A program made the position numbers and the translations under genes. Source: Diprion similis (Eukaryota; Arthropoda; Insecta; Hymenoptera; Diprionidae). Taken from it: 64,000 bases of DNA. The notes under the pieces are model-generated. The model worked only from the letters and a program-made list of their open reading frames with translations. It did no database searches and was not told the DNA's origin. The stretch is from contig NC_060115.1 in assembly GCF_021155765.1 (NCBI RefSeq), forward strand, positions 3,410,001 through 3,474,000. The letters are read 5' to 3'. Below, piece by piece: positions 53,439-64,000 of the stretch. Numbering within the stretch: position 1 is the first letter of the stretch; every line of letters starts with the position of its first letter.

Positions 53439-56400
53439 ATGACTCCACCTCTGAGTCGCAAACGCGGTTCGTCTGTCAGCTTTACCCGAGCAAAAGACGA
53501 CGCTGAAGATACCGGAGATGAAATACAAATATCCCTTGCCCCTTACATCCAAACCTATCTGGCCCACAGTGGTCAAGGATCAGGATGCTGTGGCATAGGG
53601 TTACCGATTCCTTTTGAACGAGCCGCGCCAAGGTCTTGGTGGCACCCTAAGTTTGACTCCGAGATATTAGAGGATCAATTCAAGATGAGCGCATATCCTC
53701 AGATCAGGCTAAGGTTTAGGTAAGGCTCGTTAAAAACTCATGAAAGCATATATCTTTCAAACATGTGCCGAGGTTGAAACTTGCCTCGATTGTAAAATAA
53801 CTCATCTTCCTCGTGTCCTATATTACAGGTACGCTCTTGGCTATATCCTCCTCCTTTCCCTCTCTTGGCTGGTATACTTTATAGTTATTGAAATGGAAAG
53901 CACCGACACCTCTGTGTGGCCAGCAGGAGCGAGCATAGCAGCAGCCTTCGGAGCAGTCGGGGCAATGGCTCTTGCAGTTCTGTACTTCACCCATACTGAC
54001 TACTACCGCTTCTACGTGTTGCCGACATCTTTGCTGGTCGCATCCGTCTTGTGCTTCTTGTCGTTGCTGTTTGTCGCATTGGTACCCCCTCAGTCAGACC
54101 GACTGACCCGGGTAGGACACTTCGCCTTGTGTACGGAGATTTTACTTCTAATATACACAGTGATACCCATGCCGCTTTATGCCTGCGTAGGAATATGTTC
54201 CGTGTACTCAATTTCCTTTGAATTTCTCACGGCATACTTCTACAGTATTAACCAGTTCACACGGTCTACTGGCGACGAAGATATTAGTTCACATAACGAC
54301 TCATCAAATCACAGATTGAAATGGATTACTACGGAAAAATCTGATGTAAACGACTCAAACTTACCAACACTTGTTCATTCACATAGCAGCTACCTTGCAT
54401 CAAATTTAAGCAACCCTGCATCAGTAGCCCCTTTCATAAATTTGGAAAGCGATGCATCGACATGGATCATAAGAATATTAATGCAAGCATCTATACACCT
54501 GATCGGCCTTCACATTTTAATTATGACATTTGTTCGTATGCGTGGTACATTCATGAAAGTTGGACAGTCTTTGCTGGTCCGTCGCCAGCTTGAAATGGAA
54601 AAGCAGTTGAAAGAAAAGATGATCCATTCTGTTATGCCGCCGAAAGTTGCCGATTGGTTAATGGAGGAAAGCGAGCGAGAAAGGGAGCGGGAAGACTCAT
54701 TAAAAAAAGGCTCTATACCCTCGAACAACTCCGATATACGTTCGCTCTTTCGTCCCTTCAACATGCACTCGATGGAAAACGTCAGTATTTTATTCGCTGA
54801 CATTGTGGGATTTACCAAAATGAGCTCCAATAAAACTGCCGAGGAACTGGTGGCAATTTTAAATGATTTATTTGAAAGATTTGACGAGCTCTGTGCTCAT
54901 CACGGATGTGAAAAAATTTCAACCTTGGGTGACTGTTATTATTGTGTCAGTGGTTGTCCAGAGCCAAGGGCGGATCATGCGGGATGTTGCGTAGAAATGG
55001 GTCTTGGTATGTCAATTGTCTGTTTAACCAAGTTTGGCCTATTTAATGGCATACAATCTCGTCTTATATCTTTTATTAATGCAAATGTTTTCAGCAATGA
55101 TCGAAGCAATAAAGCAATTTGACATTGAGAGGCGAGAGGGCGTTAATATGCGTGTCGGAGTACACACTGGAACCGTTCTCTGTGGAATTGTCGGCACAAA
55201 GCGGTTTAAATTTGATGTATGGTCTAATGACGTTACACTAGCAAATAAACTTGAAAGTACCGGTAAACCCGGCAGGGTGCATCTCAGTGAGGCAACAATG
55301 AGTTTTCTTGGAGATGTATATCTGACTGAGGATGCCGATGCTGTCAATGGTAAAAAAATCCTTAGATACTTGCAAGTAATTTTTGAAAAACAGTGTCGAA
55401 AAAATGAGAAAATAGTTTGTCAAATTATGCTTCGATACTCCACCATAACAATAGATTCCATTACATTCAAATCGACAAACTCCAATATTGAGTTAAAAAA
55501 ATACATTGTAATATAAAATGCTCCTGGGTGACACACAAGTCGAAACGCATAGATTTCTAGTATAAACAGAAAACACTATGGAGAAAATTCAAAGTGGCAG
55601 GCGGTAACCCGTGATCCTTTGAAGATGACTTTCCATATCAAAAAGTATGCTTTCGTCCTGTGGGATGACATTTATAAAAGTTGGAATTCATTTAATGACA
55701 ATAGAGTGCCATTTCTTGAGTTATATTATTTTCGTTGCTGAGAAGTGCTATGCAACTATCTCGAAATGTGGATGAATTTAGGGTTTCCCTCACATAACCA
55801 GTCCGCCCATGGTGCCTGCAGAAAATTGACACTATCGATGTATAACTATACAATAATTAAAGTATAATGACACAAGTGCTGCGTTTTTTTCTTGCAGGAG
55901 TTAAGTCTTACTTCATAAGAGGTCGGAAAGCGGATCTAGTTACACAATTCATGACGAATATTAGTCCAACACCTTCGTCATCGCCACCAGCGCCACACAA
56001 TACTCGCCATCGGCTAGCCTCGTGCACCAATCAAGGAAAATCACCACGCCCCCATTATTTGCACATGGTCACAAGCCCTGCAAGCTATCGGATAAAAGCA
56101 AACTCACTACCAAGTATCCTTGATTCGGACAACGATGGGGATACTGGGGATGAAAAGGATGACCTCAACAAAAGTCCTACCTCAATAGCTAGCTACGGAA
56201 AGAAAAAAATTAAGCAAAAACCTTGGCGATATTTACAAAGGCAAAGGACCACAGAGGAAATGACGCCACTCGATAAGGGTGGAGGCAGCGAAGAGATAAC
56301 ACCATCTGTTAAATCATCCCGGGGACCCACTACACGCGCGGAGAAATTCACCAATGGGCATTATGATCAGGTATAACCAGTAGCGATTTAGTCTTCAACG

Positions 56401-59400
56401 ATTTTATTCTGATTTACTATGGTTTGAACAATTACCTTCCGTAATCTTGGTTACTGGATGTTTATAAATTTTATGCTACAGCGGACTCCATTCATCTACT
56501 TTCCTACTTGTAGAGAAATCTGCAATGACTGGCCAATATTTATTTTATTTTCAGCTGGCATTGGATAATGGCATTGAAAGGGATCCGATGCCAATATCGA
56601 ATTTGCCGCTTAATGCAAGCCAAGATGCAGCGAGTCAAGCACCATCAGTTTGTAGTAGAAAAGATTCTGGGATTCGTAGTACCAGTAGGCGTAGCAGTAT
56701 CCAGCAACAGGTATGATTAGATCGATGATACGAAATGTGTATAACTTCCTAGTGTTGCCTATGTATAATCAAGATGTTTTATAATACCTGCTGAACAGAT
56801 ACTTGAACGCACCCAGAGTCTGAATTGACTTTTCTTTTCCATTCTACAGCTGTTTCTGATGAACGGGATGGCCCAGGGAGACATATTGGGGCACAGGGTC
56901 AGTGGTTATTACACATCTAGCCAATCAACGTTGAACTCTACCCAAGATCAACCTGCGTCTAGCCCCCAATATCCGCCTGCGCCAGCGGTAACGGACTCTT
57001 TTGGTGCCTGCTTCCATAAACTTAGAAAACAATCCGACCTACAGTTGATCAGGCAAGTTAAGTAATTAATTGTAAAATCTGGGTATACATAACTATGTAC
57101 GCATAATAGGGTATGTCAAAAACTTACAAATTTTGATATACGACAAGAACATTCCGTAATTTTTCCCCTTTAAACAAAAACAAAAGGCTGTGAATGATTT
57201 TAACATAATCAAGAAACATTCAAAAATACCGCACTAACTCTGAAATTCATGCTCTTCGACAGATAAACTAAAGAAAGTTATATTCATAAGGGAGTTCACA
57301 CTTTGGATGCAAAACGATATCGCAATTGAAAAAGAAAACCCATCAACTGATTTTACTAATAACAATTATACATTTACAAAACTAGTCACGATATAAATTA
57401 ATTTTCAAACTCATTATCATTAAGTGAAAAAAGTTTCCTTATAGAAGAATCAATCATTTTCAAACTGACAATTTCACAGAGAATTCAGGGTTTCAGTGCC
57501 CAATTTAGAGAATGTCGTAATGATGTTTCAACCAAAGAATTATTCATTACTTACCAAATTATTTATTTCATTTTATTGAATTAAAGATATTTTATAGTTA
57601 TGAATATAAATCGAGGTTTTTGGCGCTGAATGTGATGACGAAATAATAAATCTTGTACTAGATTTATGGATAAAGCTGTCTCTACCATTTTTTAGAACAA
57701 ATTATCCTTAAAATCAGAAATCGACTTATATTCAGATTCAGAAAACTTGTAACCAGAAGAAAATACGGTATTTAAATTTTTATGGAGAACATCTTTTTGT
57801 ATAACTTTATTTTTTCCCAAGTAATTGTGTTCAATGTTCTAAATTTTTTATCATGCATAGTGCCTTGCATATAATTGAACTGATTTTATTAATTTTTCTT
57901 GATTTGTACACCAGCACTCGTTCACAAGTGCAAGCTTCTCCGCTTCATGATTAACCTTAAGCATGCAGTATTCTATAAATGTATGTATCGACGTATGTAA
58001 ACAGCTGACCTTTGAGCGAAAGTGCAGTTTGTGTGGGTGTCGGATCGCGTTACTCGTATTCGTGTTTGGTAACGGATAAATGATCCTGTATAATAGACAT
58101 GTGTATATTGATCGCAATTTATGCTGCTTCTACATACCTACACTTTCTGCATGGCATCCTATTATCACTATTTTGATCATTGATCATTTTATTATGATCA
58201 TACTGCGTGAATTGTGCTGATGCTTTACGAGATATACCAAGTTTCAGATTGAAGAATATTTAATCGCTTTTATATAATCTTTAGACAGGTATCTCGAATA
58301 ATGACTAAAATGTATTGATTCAATTTGATATTCTAACTTGTTTTTAAGTCAAAACTGCGTATGCCAACTATTGATACAAATTTTTTTTAAATGCATCAAG
58401 CCTCCTCAAGCGCAATTAGTGTACAAATCAATGAAAATGATTAAATTCACATATCAACTTCATATGAGGTGCAGACAAAATTTTTGCTTCTTGATAAATA
58501 CACATTAGAGAGATAATACGTGTATTATATGACAAATTCTCGAAGAACTTAGAAAGATAGAAAGCAAGTTGAGCAGACAATCGTCTTTATAATTGTAAAT
58601 GCGAACCGTATTGCTTCAGATGTGTCCAGGACAACGTGAGCTCGCAGCGTTCATACTTCGTAAAACCCCCATTGTCGAGCCTAACGCTGTTTTTCAAAAA
58701 TAAAGAATTGGAACAGGAGTACCGGGAAACAGCACACAAGTCCAGCGAAGGTGTTGGTGACAATCCGCCAACATTGGCAACATCCAGATTCAACACATAT
58801 TTCGACATATTAATATCAGCTCTGGTGCTTACCTCGGTCACTATATCCTTGTACCTGTTGTATCCACCTACGACATACTACATTGTATTCTCAACGTTAG
58901 CTACTATAATCCAGCTATTTGCCGTTTCCTTGTGCATAAGGCAAATTTTGCATCCCAATACGACGCACACAACGTTTACGCATAGAATATTCAAATTTTT
59001 CTCGAAATGGCATCCGTGGCACATATGCGGGGGTGTGCTCGTCAGCTTGCCAATTATTTCGATTTTAATAAACCTCACCCGCGACACGATTTTCATGCAA
59101 CAGAACCATATAGACTATTACTACAGCTACTTGGTGTTTGTTGGCTTGGTACACTTTTGTAATTTCACACAACTCAATTGCTGGATGAAGAACTTGCTCG
59201 TTACGCTTACAGGATTAGTGTTCATAGGCTTAATTGCTACTCACATATCTACCTACAACGATCATGATAGTAAAAATCTGGTACACCAGAATAACGAAGA
59301 ACGGCTTTATGAATCTGAAATTTATTTGGACATGGTATTACTTCTCCTTCTCGTATGGTTTCTCAATCGCGAATTCGAAATCAGTTATAGACTGAGCTTT

Positions 59401-60129
59401 CACGGAAACGCGGTTGCAGCAAGGGACAAGGCTAGGGTTCAGTCAATGAAGAATCAGGCTGACTGGCTCCTGCACAACATTATACCAAAGTATGTCGCCG
59501 ATCAATTAAAGACTACTGCCAAATATTCTCAAAACCATAAGTCTGTTGGGATTATATTTGCAAGTATTGTCAATTTCAACGAGCTCTATGATGAATCTTA
59601 TCTGGGGGGAAAAGAATACCTTCGCGTGCTGAATGAACTTATTGGCGATTTTGACGAGCTTCTGGAAAAGTCAGAATTTTCAAATGTGGAAAAAATCAAA
59701 ACAATCGGCAGTACATTCATGGCTGCAAGTGGTTTGAATCCTCAGGTACGGCAAAAAAACGAGCACAAGTGCACTCATTTGTTTCAACTTTTGGAATTTG
59801 CGGTAGCGATGCATAAAGTTATCTACGATTTCAATAGAGATCTCCTTGGATTTCAATTGATATTAAGGATTGGATATAATCACGGGGATGTAACTGCTGG
59901 TGTGATCGGTGCCACAAAGTTGTATTACGATATATGGGGGGATGCAGTAAACATAGCGTCGCGCATGGATTCAACTGGTGTTGCAGGAAGAATACAATTA
60001 GCAAGTAATTGCTTGGACGCACTTGCAGGGAGGTATGATTTCGAACCAAGGGGACAGGTATATGTAAAGGGTAAAGATAATATGGATGTGTTCTTATTGA
60101 TCGTCAAAGGTGCGAAAGGTGATAGTTGA
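53439..60129 (+). CDS. Ac13E: Membrane adenylyl cyclase, type 9-like (Ac13E orthologue)
   Basis: Plasma-membrane enzyme making cAMP from ATP, in the AC9 branch. Seven coding exons: 53439-53719, 53829-55006, 55095-55349, 55898-56370, 56555-56710, 56850-57052, 58620-60129. These total 4,056 bp, 1,351 residues plus TGA, close to human AC9. ATG 53,439 precedes the AC9-type N-terminus ([20 protein letters not shown]). Membrane cassette 1 starts at about residue 95. C1 has metal-binding aspartates at about 418 ([10 protein letters not shown]) and 462 (TLGDCYYCV), 44 apart as in the family. The linker holds [19 protein letters not shown] and [17 protein letters not shown]. Membrane cassette 2 lies at about 895-1060. 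C2 has serine where C1 has the first aspartate (FASIVNF), plus KIKTIG and [15 protein letters not shown] with the catalytic asparagine-arginine pair at about 1293/1297. The exon 6 donor is GC. A complete, apparently active class III cyclase. Confidence 0.97.
57053..57054 (+). other. Ac13E: Non-canonical GC splice donor of Ac13E exon 6
   Basis: The exon ends TTGATCAG and the intron begins GCAAGTTAAG. Joining to the acceptor at 58,619 gives QLIR-CVQDN, the conserved AC9 sequence, in frame. No GT alternative preserves it. The intron is 1,567 bp. Confidence 0.9.
57055..58619 (+). other. Ac13E intron 6
   Basis: The longest intron of the gene, AT-rich. No nested coding exon, repeat or RNA gene was recognised. 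Confidence 0.85.
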
Positions 60130-60137
60130 AAGTTATT

Positions 60138-60143
60138 AATAAA
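60138..60143 (+). terminator. Possible early polyadenylation signal of Ac13E
   Basis: AATAAA begins nine bases after the stop codon. It may be unused, since such a short 3' untranslated region is unusual, and other AATAAA hexamers lie further downstream. Confidence 0.3.
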
Positions 60144-63100
60144 TGTTTTTCATGATTGTCTAAGGTAAAAGTTATTCAATCCCTACTGTAAATCCGAGTT
60201 TCACTGACCAGGTATCCGATTTCTTTCATCAGCCCAGCGTCTGTTGCATTGGGAGATCTTTGTGCGAGAGACGCGAAAGCTTGAACAGGGTTGTCACTAA
60301 TTACGACTTTCGGAATTTCCTAATTAGCTCAGGTTGAGCATGCAAAAAAATTGACATTTTCATATGACTGTAGTAACGAATGCTTACATTATGCGACAGT
60401 AATGTTCATTCCATGTAAAACTATTTCAGATAGTGAAGGAGTGATACCTTGGCTTTTGTTCTGGCATTCCAGGAAAGTGTGGATCTCATTTGCAAATTGC
60501 AGCACGAATTAAGTTTAAGCATCGATGACTGGTCAAAAAAAGTAGTTTGTCACAATGAGTGAGCAAGTGGTTCTAAGAATTTCAACACATTTTCAATTCC
60601 GAGTTTACAATCACGTTCCTTGATTTGTATATTGACTTGAAAATTTTCCGAGTTTTTTAAGGTTTATAACAACCCTGAGAAACTATACTAAGGAAAGAAC
60701 TACCTTGTACCTTAAACTTTACACATAGTGCATAAAACCTTGCTCAATTGTATCGATCAGTCTATAAATTTATCAGATCATTACTGTTTTGTATTTTTTT
60801 TTTTTTTTTGCATCTGTATGGTTCGAAAGAGTTCCTATGTGAATATTCCTTCCAATTTTCATATGGGATGCGTTTGTGTGTGTGTGTGTGCGTGCATGTA
60901 TCTATCTGTGGGTACGTGATGCTGGGCACATGGGATACTTTTGTTTGTATACTTCCGGGTGTTGCTTTGCAAGACTATATATGCTGTGGTCATATTGTTT
61001 CTGGTTTGAAATGGCTGTCATGACTATTGGAAGAAGTCTTGAAGGTTCATTTCTTTCCAATATAGACAATCGTCATATTAAAATTGGGTAAGCGGAGCGC
61101 CTCTATTGTTATTAAGCCATGGACATCCAGTGCATTATCACGAGTCCAATGGCTGGGATTTTTTTCTTGGTAGGAGTACAGATGGGAGTTCAAAAAACGT
61201 TTGAACAGTTATTTAGAAATTTAGTTCAACAGAGTGATAAAATTCTATTGGTGCGTAATATATGTATGTACAATTATTCTTCAAATCTGACATCCATGTC
61301 AAGGCGACGAATATTATAATTACAAAAGTGCCTTGATGATTATGACAACGTTGAAAGTTAGATAATTACGACATATTCACTTTTTCAGCTCGATAATATT
61401 ATCAGGTTTACAAATGTATTATTACAGTCTGCAATGAAATGAAGTCTATTGCAAATACCTTAACGGTTTCTCATTCATTTCAACTAGAAACTATAGTACA
61501 ACTATGCAGAATTGAATTCAATTGCATGAAATTAATAGTGATTCTAAAAAGGCCGCACTGACTGCGGCGATACATGTATTTTCAGATTCCCCATAACCAG
61601 TATTTGTTAAAAAGAGATGAAGATACACTCGCTGCGGTCAATGCATCCCAAATACAGTCGCTGAAAGTACATACCTATTATAGCTTCAAAATAAGACCAA
61701 CAATACGATTTATGATGATTGAAGCCTATAATAGTGCTAGTTATGTCTGTATATGCTGATTGTGAGGCAATAAACTGTAACTAAATACTCAATTGTAAAG
61801 TCTATGCTTTTTATGAATATATGTTTGATGTATAATAATATGTACATATAATAAGGTTGGAGGCTAGATAATTGATCTATCAATATGTGGGGTCATGTAC
61901 CTGAGTCACACGCGTTCAGTGTAATTATTATGTAAGTTAGCTGCAAGACAGATTAACGAGATTTGGAATGGCCAGTATTCATTTTCACAGTTCTCATTTT
62001 TATTGCTAGTCTGACAGTAGCGATTAGGATACCCGCTGCACGTGTACCAAAACGGCTCATATTTAATCACAGTAAGCATTTAATCACTTTCAGACGTTCT
62101 GCGCATTGTTCCATTTTTCGACATGATTAACATGTAACATAAGCTGTGATCGTGCCTGTAATACAAATGTACGCGGTGATTCATGCTTAAGGAATGTTTA
62201 TTTTGTATAGTGTAAATTCAACTAATATATCCAAATATGTGTGGATAATTGTAATGAGAAGAATTAGATAATATATTTTTTAAAATTGCAAAATCTCACT
62301 TGTCTTTTCCTTCTCCGTTTCGTGACTCCATCACACCCAAAAAAACTGTATACAATGTATCGGTAAGAATTGAATTTAGCAGGATACTCCCTCGTCTTGC
62401 CCATAGTTCACATGAACTCTGATATCCTTACACATTATTGTCATATTTTTTTTCTCATTTTTTTAAGTACAATAAAATATAGATTGTACGTGTATGTACA
62501 TTGTGCGTGAAAAATTAGTGGCACAGGACAGACAACTCTGTCTTGCAAATAAGACGATTGTGGCTGGTCCAGACAACTCTTTCTCCTCAAATACACAAAT
62601 ATTACAACGTTTGAGTGGTTTCAACCATAAACATTGTAATAAGCTTGTGACTCACGCCTGTCAACATTGAGCACAGGTATGTAAGTAAAAGCATACTTAG
62701 ACTGGTCTGTGGTAATATATGTTTTTACAACAAAATCGACTGCGAATAATGAAACATTCATGATATAATATACACGTTTTATATGGGTGGTAAACTCATT
62801 TCTGTTACGTAAAGGATGAATATATTGAAATATTCAAGTGACAACTGTAAAGTACATGTCAAAATAATGAGCAGCATGATGTATTATTGATAAGAAAATA
62901 AAATATAACAAGAAAATGAAATGAAACGGTAACTCGTCTGCTATGAACGTTTTCTGACGAGCATATACGTATATTGTTCTTTCTTGAGAGAAACGTTAAG
63001 CGCTCTGCATTAATAAAAAAACATTAGTAAAATTCGTTCAATTGAAGGTATACCAAATCTTACTGAATGTAAGTTTTTTCGTACCATAAGAAGCATATCA

Positions 63101-64000
63101 CTCAGTGCAAATAAATGCTATTAATTGTTTTCTGCACTACATTCATCAACAACTCTACTACTTTGTAGTTTTATGAGCAATAGTGCTTAAAAGTCTACTT
63201 TTACAAGACTACTTTTGAGCATTAGTGCTTATAACAACTACACAGTCTTCTCATTTTTGACAGGAGGTAGCACAGGAAATAGGATTTGTGGCATGTGCGC
63301 TTATAGGGACTTCTTGACTCATGTGAGTTTCACACTCTCTTTTGGCTTGTGCGGCATATTTGTGACTATTACAGTATCAAGACATATGTGTACGAAATAA
63401 TATAAATCTATACATATGTCTCGAACGAGTCAGGTGTAGTAATTATATGATCCTTGACTCTATAGTATTTTAAAAATTAATACTGCGAAATTTCCAAAAG
63501 ATGAGACAATAATTTTTGCACAAGATTGAAAATGTCGCACAAGTGAATGGTTCTAATTAATGTTGGATTAAAATCTTGATCCTTGTCAAATGTCTTTTCA
63601 AACCATGACCTACCAAGAAATTAGAAAAGCGATAAATTGAGTTAGACTTCATATTCGTATCCTATTCTCAAATGATAAATTGTGAACCCCAAAAGTTTAT
63701 TGGTGTGAGAGTTTCCAAATTGGTCTCTACCGTTTTATGTTTCAATTGTCTAAAAATTTGTACACCTGAGTGAAGTTTATTCTGCCGCCCTAATTTCAGC
63801 AAGTCAGTGCTAAAGCTGGCAGCGCTAGTGTCTAACATACACCTATTCAATAGCATATCCTATATTGGCTTGATACGCAGCTGCCATTGGTTAGAGGTTG
63901 CTGGAGCCAGCCTTATTTCTGAACTACTAAAGAGAGGGGTATCAAAGTCAATTTTACATGGGTGTACACTATTGAAAACAGTAGGAAAATCTTTCTTCAT
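60144..64000. other. Downstream of Ac13E, no gene recognised
   Basis: AT-rich sequence that may include a long Ac13E 3' untranslated region. It holds a T run near 60,789-60,806 and a (TG)8 tract at 60,875-60,890. Near 63,176-63,233 a short direct repeat (GAGCAATAGTGCTTA, then GAGCATTAGTGCTTA) flanks an AAAAGT/ACTTTT inverted motif. Short open frames here show no recognisable domain. Confidence 0.55.
60875..60890. repeat. (TG)8 microsatellite
   Basis: Eight perfect TG units downstream of Ac13E. Confidence 0.9.

Noticed and set aside
55238-55516. Ac13E reading on past 55,349 as one exon
   Set aside because: The open frame continues, but conserved C1 sequence resumes at 55,898 after a GT-AG intron in matching phase, so the extension is intron.
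63668-63856. Minus-strand 62-residue open frame near the right edge
   Set aside because: No recognisable motif, no clear splice context and no similarity I can name. Could be a fragment, but not supportable.

Overview
The window is insect nuclear DNA, most likely hymenopteran. It carries spliced genes with short AT-rich introns, clear orthologues of the insect genes Lcch3, Grd and Ac13E, and a short CCTAA telomere-type tract. The order is a moderate inference and the species cannot be read from the sequence.

Bases 1 to about 24,127 are one uninterrupted satellite array with a 304-bp monomer. There are 79 complete copies with no net length change, and the array runs off the left edge. Monomer variants recur in blocks, usually 9-11 monomers apart, and several segments are near-copies of segments elsewhere in the array. 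At the right edge the monomers decay quickly (24.1-25.0 kb), and a faint relic lies at about 25.5-25.9 kb.

The remaining 39 kb holds four genes. (1) A secreted-type acid/neutral lipase on the minus strand (27,751-33,080) has a complete catalytic triad; its signal-peptide exon was not found. (2) Lcch3, the beta-like GABA-receptor subunit, is on the minus strand (36,942-42,210) with nine coding exons and 497 codons. (3) Grd, the partner GABA/glycine-like subunit, is on the plus strand (45,640-50,250) with ten coding exons and 561 codons. (4) Ac13E, the insect orthologue of adenylyl cyclase type 9, is on the plus strand (53,439-60,129) with seven coding exons and 1,351 codons. All exon phases close for these models.

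The most notable biology is the head-to-head Lcch3/Grd pair. In Drosophila the two products are reported to co-assemble into a GABA-gated cation channel. Here they sit 3.4 kb apart, start to start, so they could share a regulatory region. Grd keeps coding exons of 68, 221 and 83 bp, the sizes known from vertebrate GABA-A receptor genes, and has an aspartate at the -1' pore position, which fits cation selectivity. Grd and Ac13E each use one non-canonical GC-AG intron. The rest is AT-rich intron and intergenic sequence with microsatellites and homopolymer runs.
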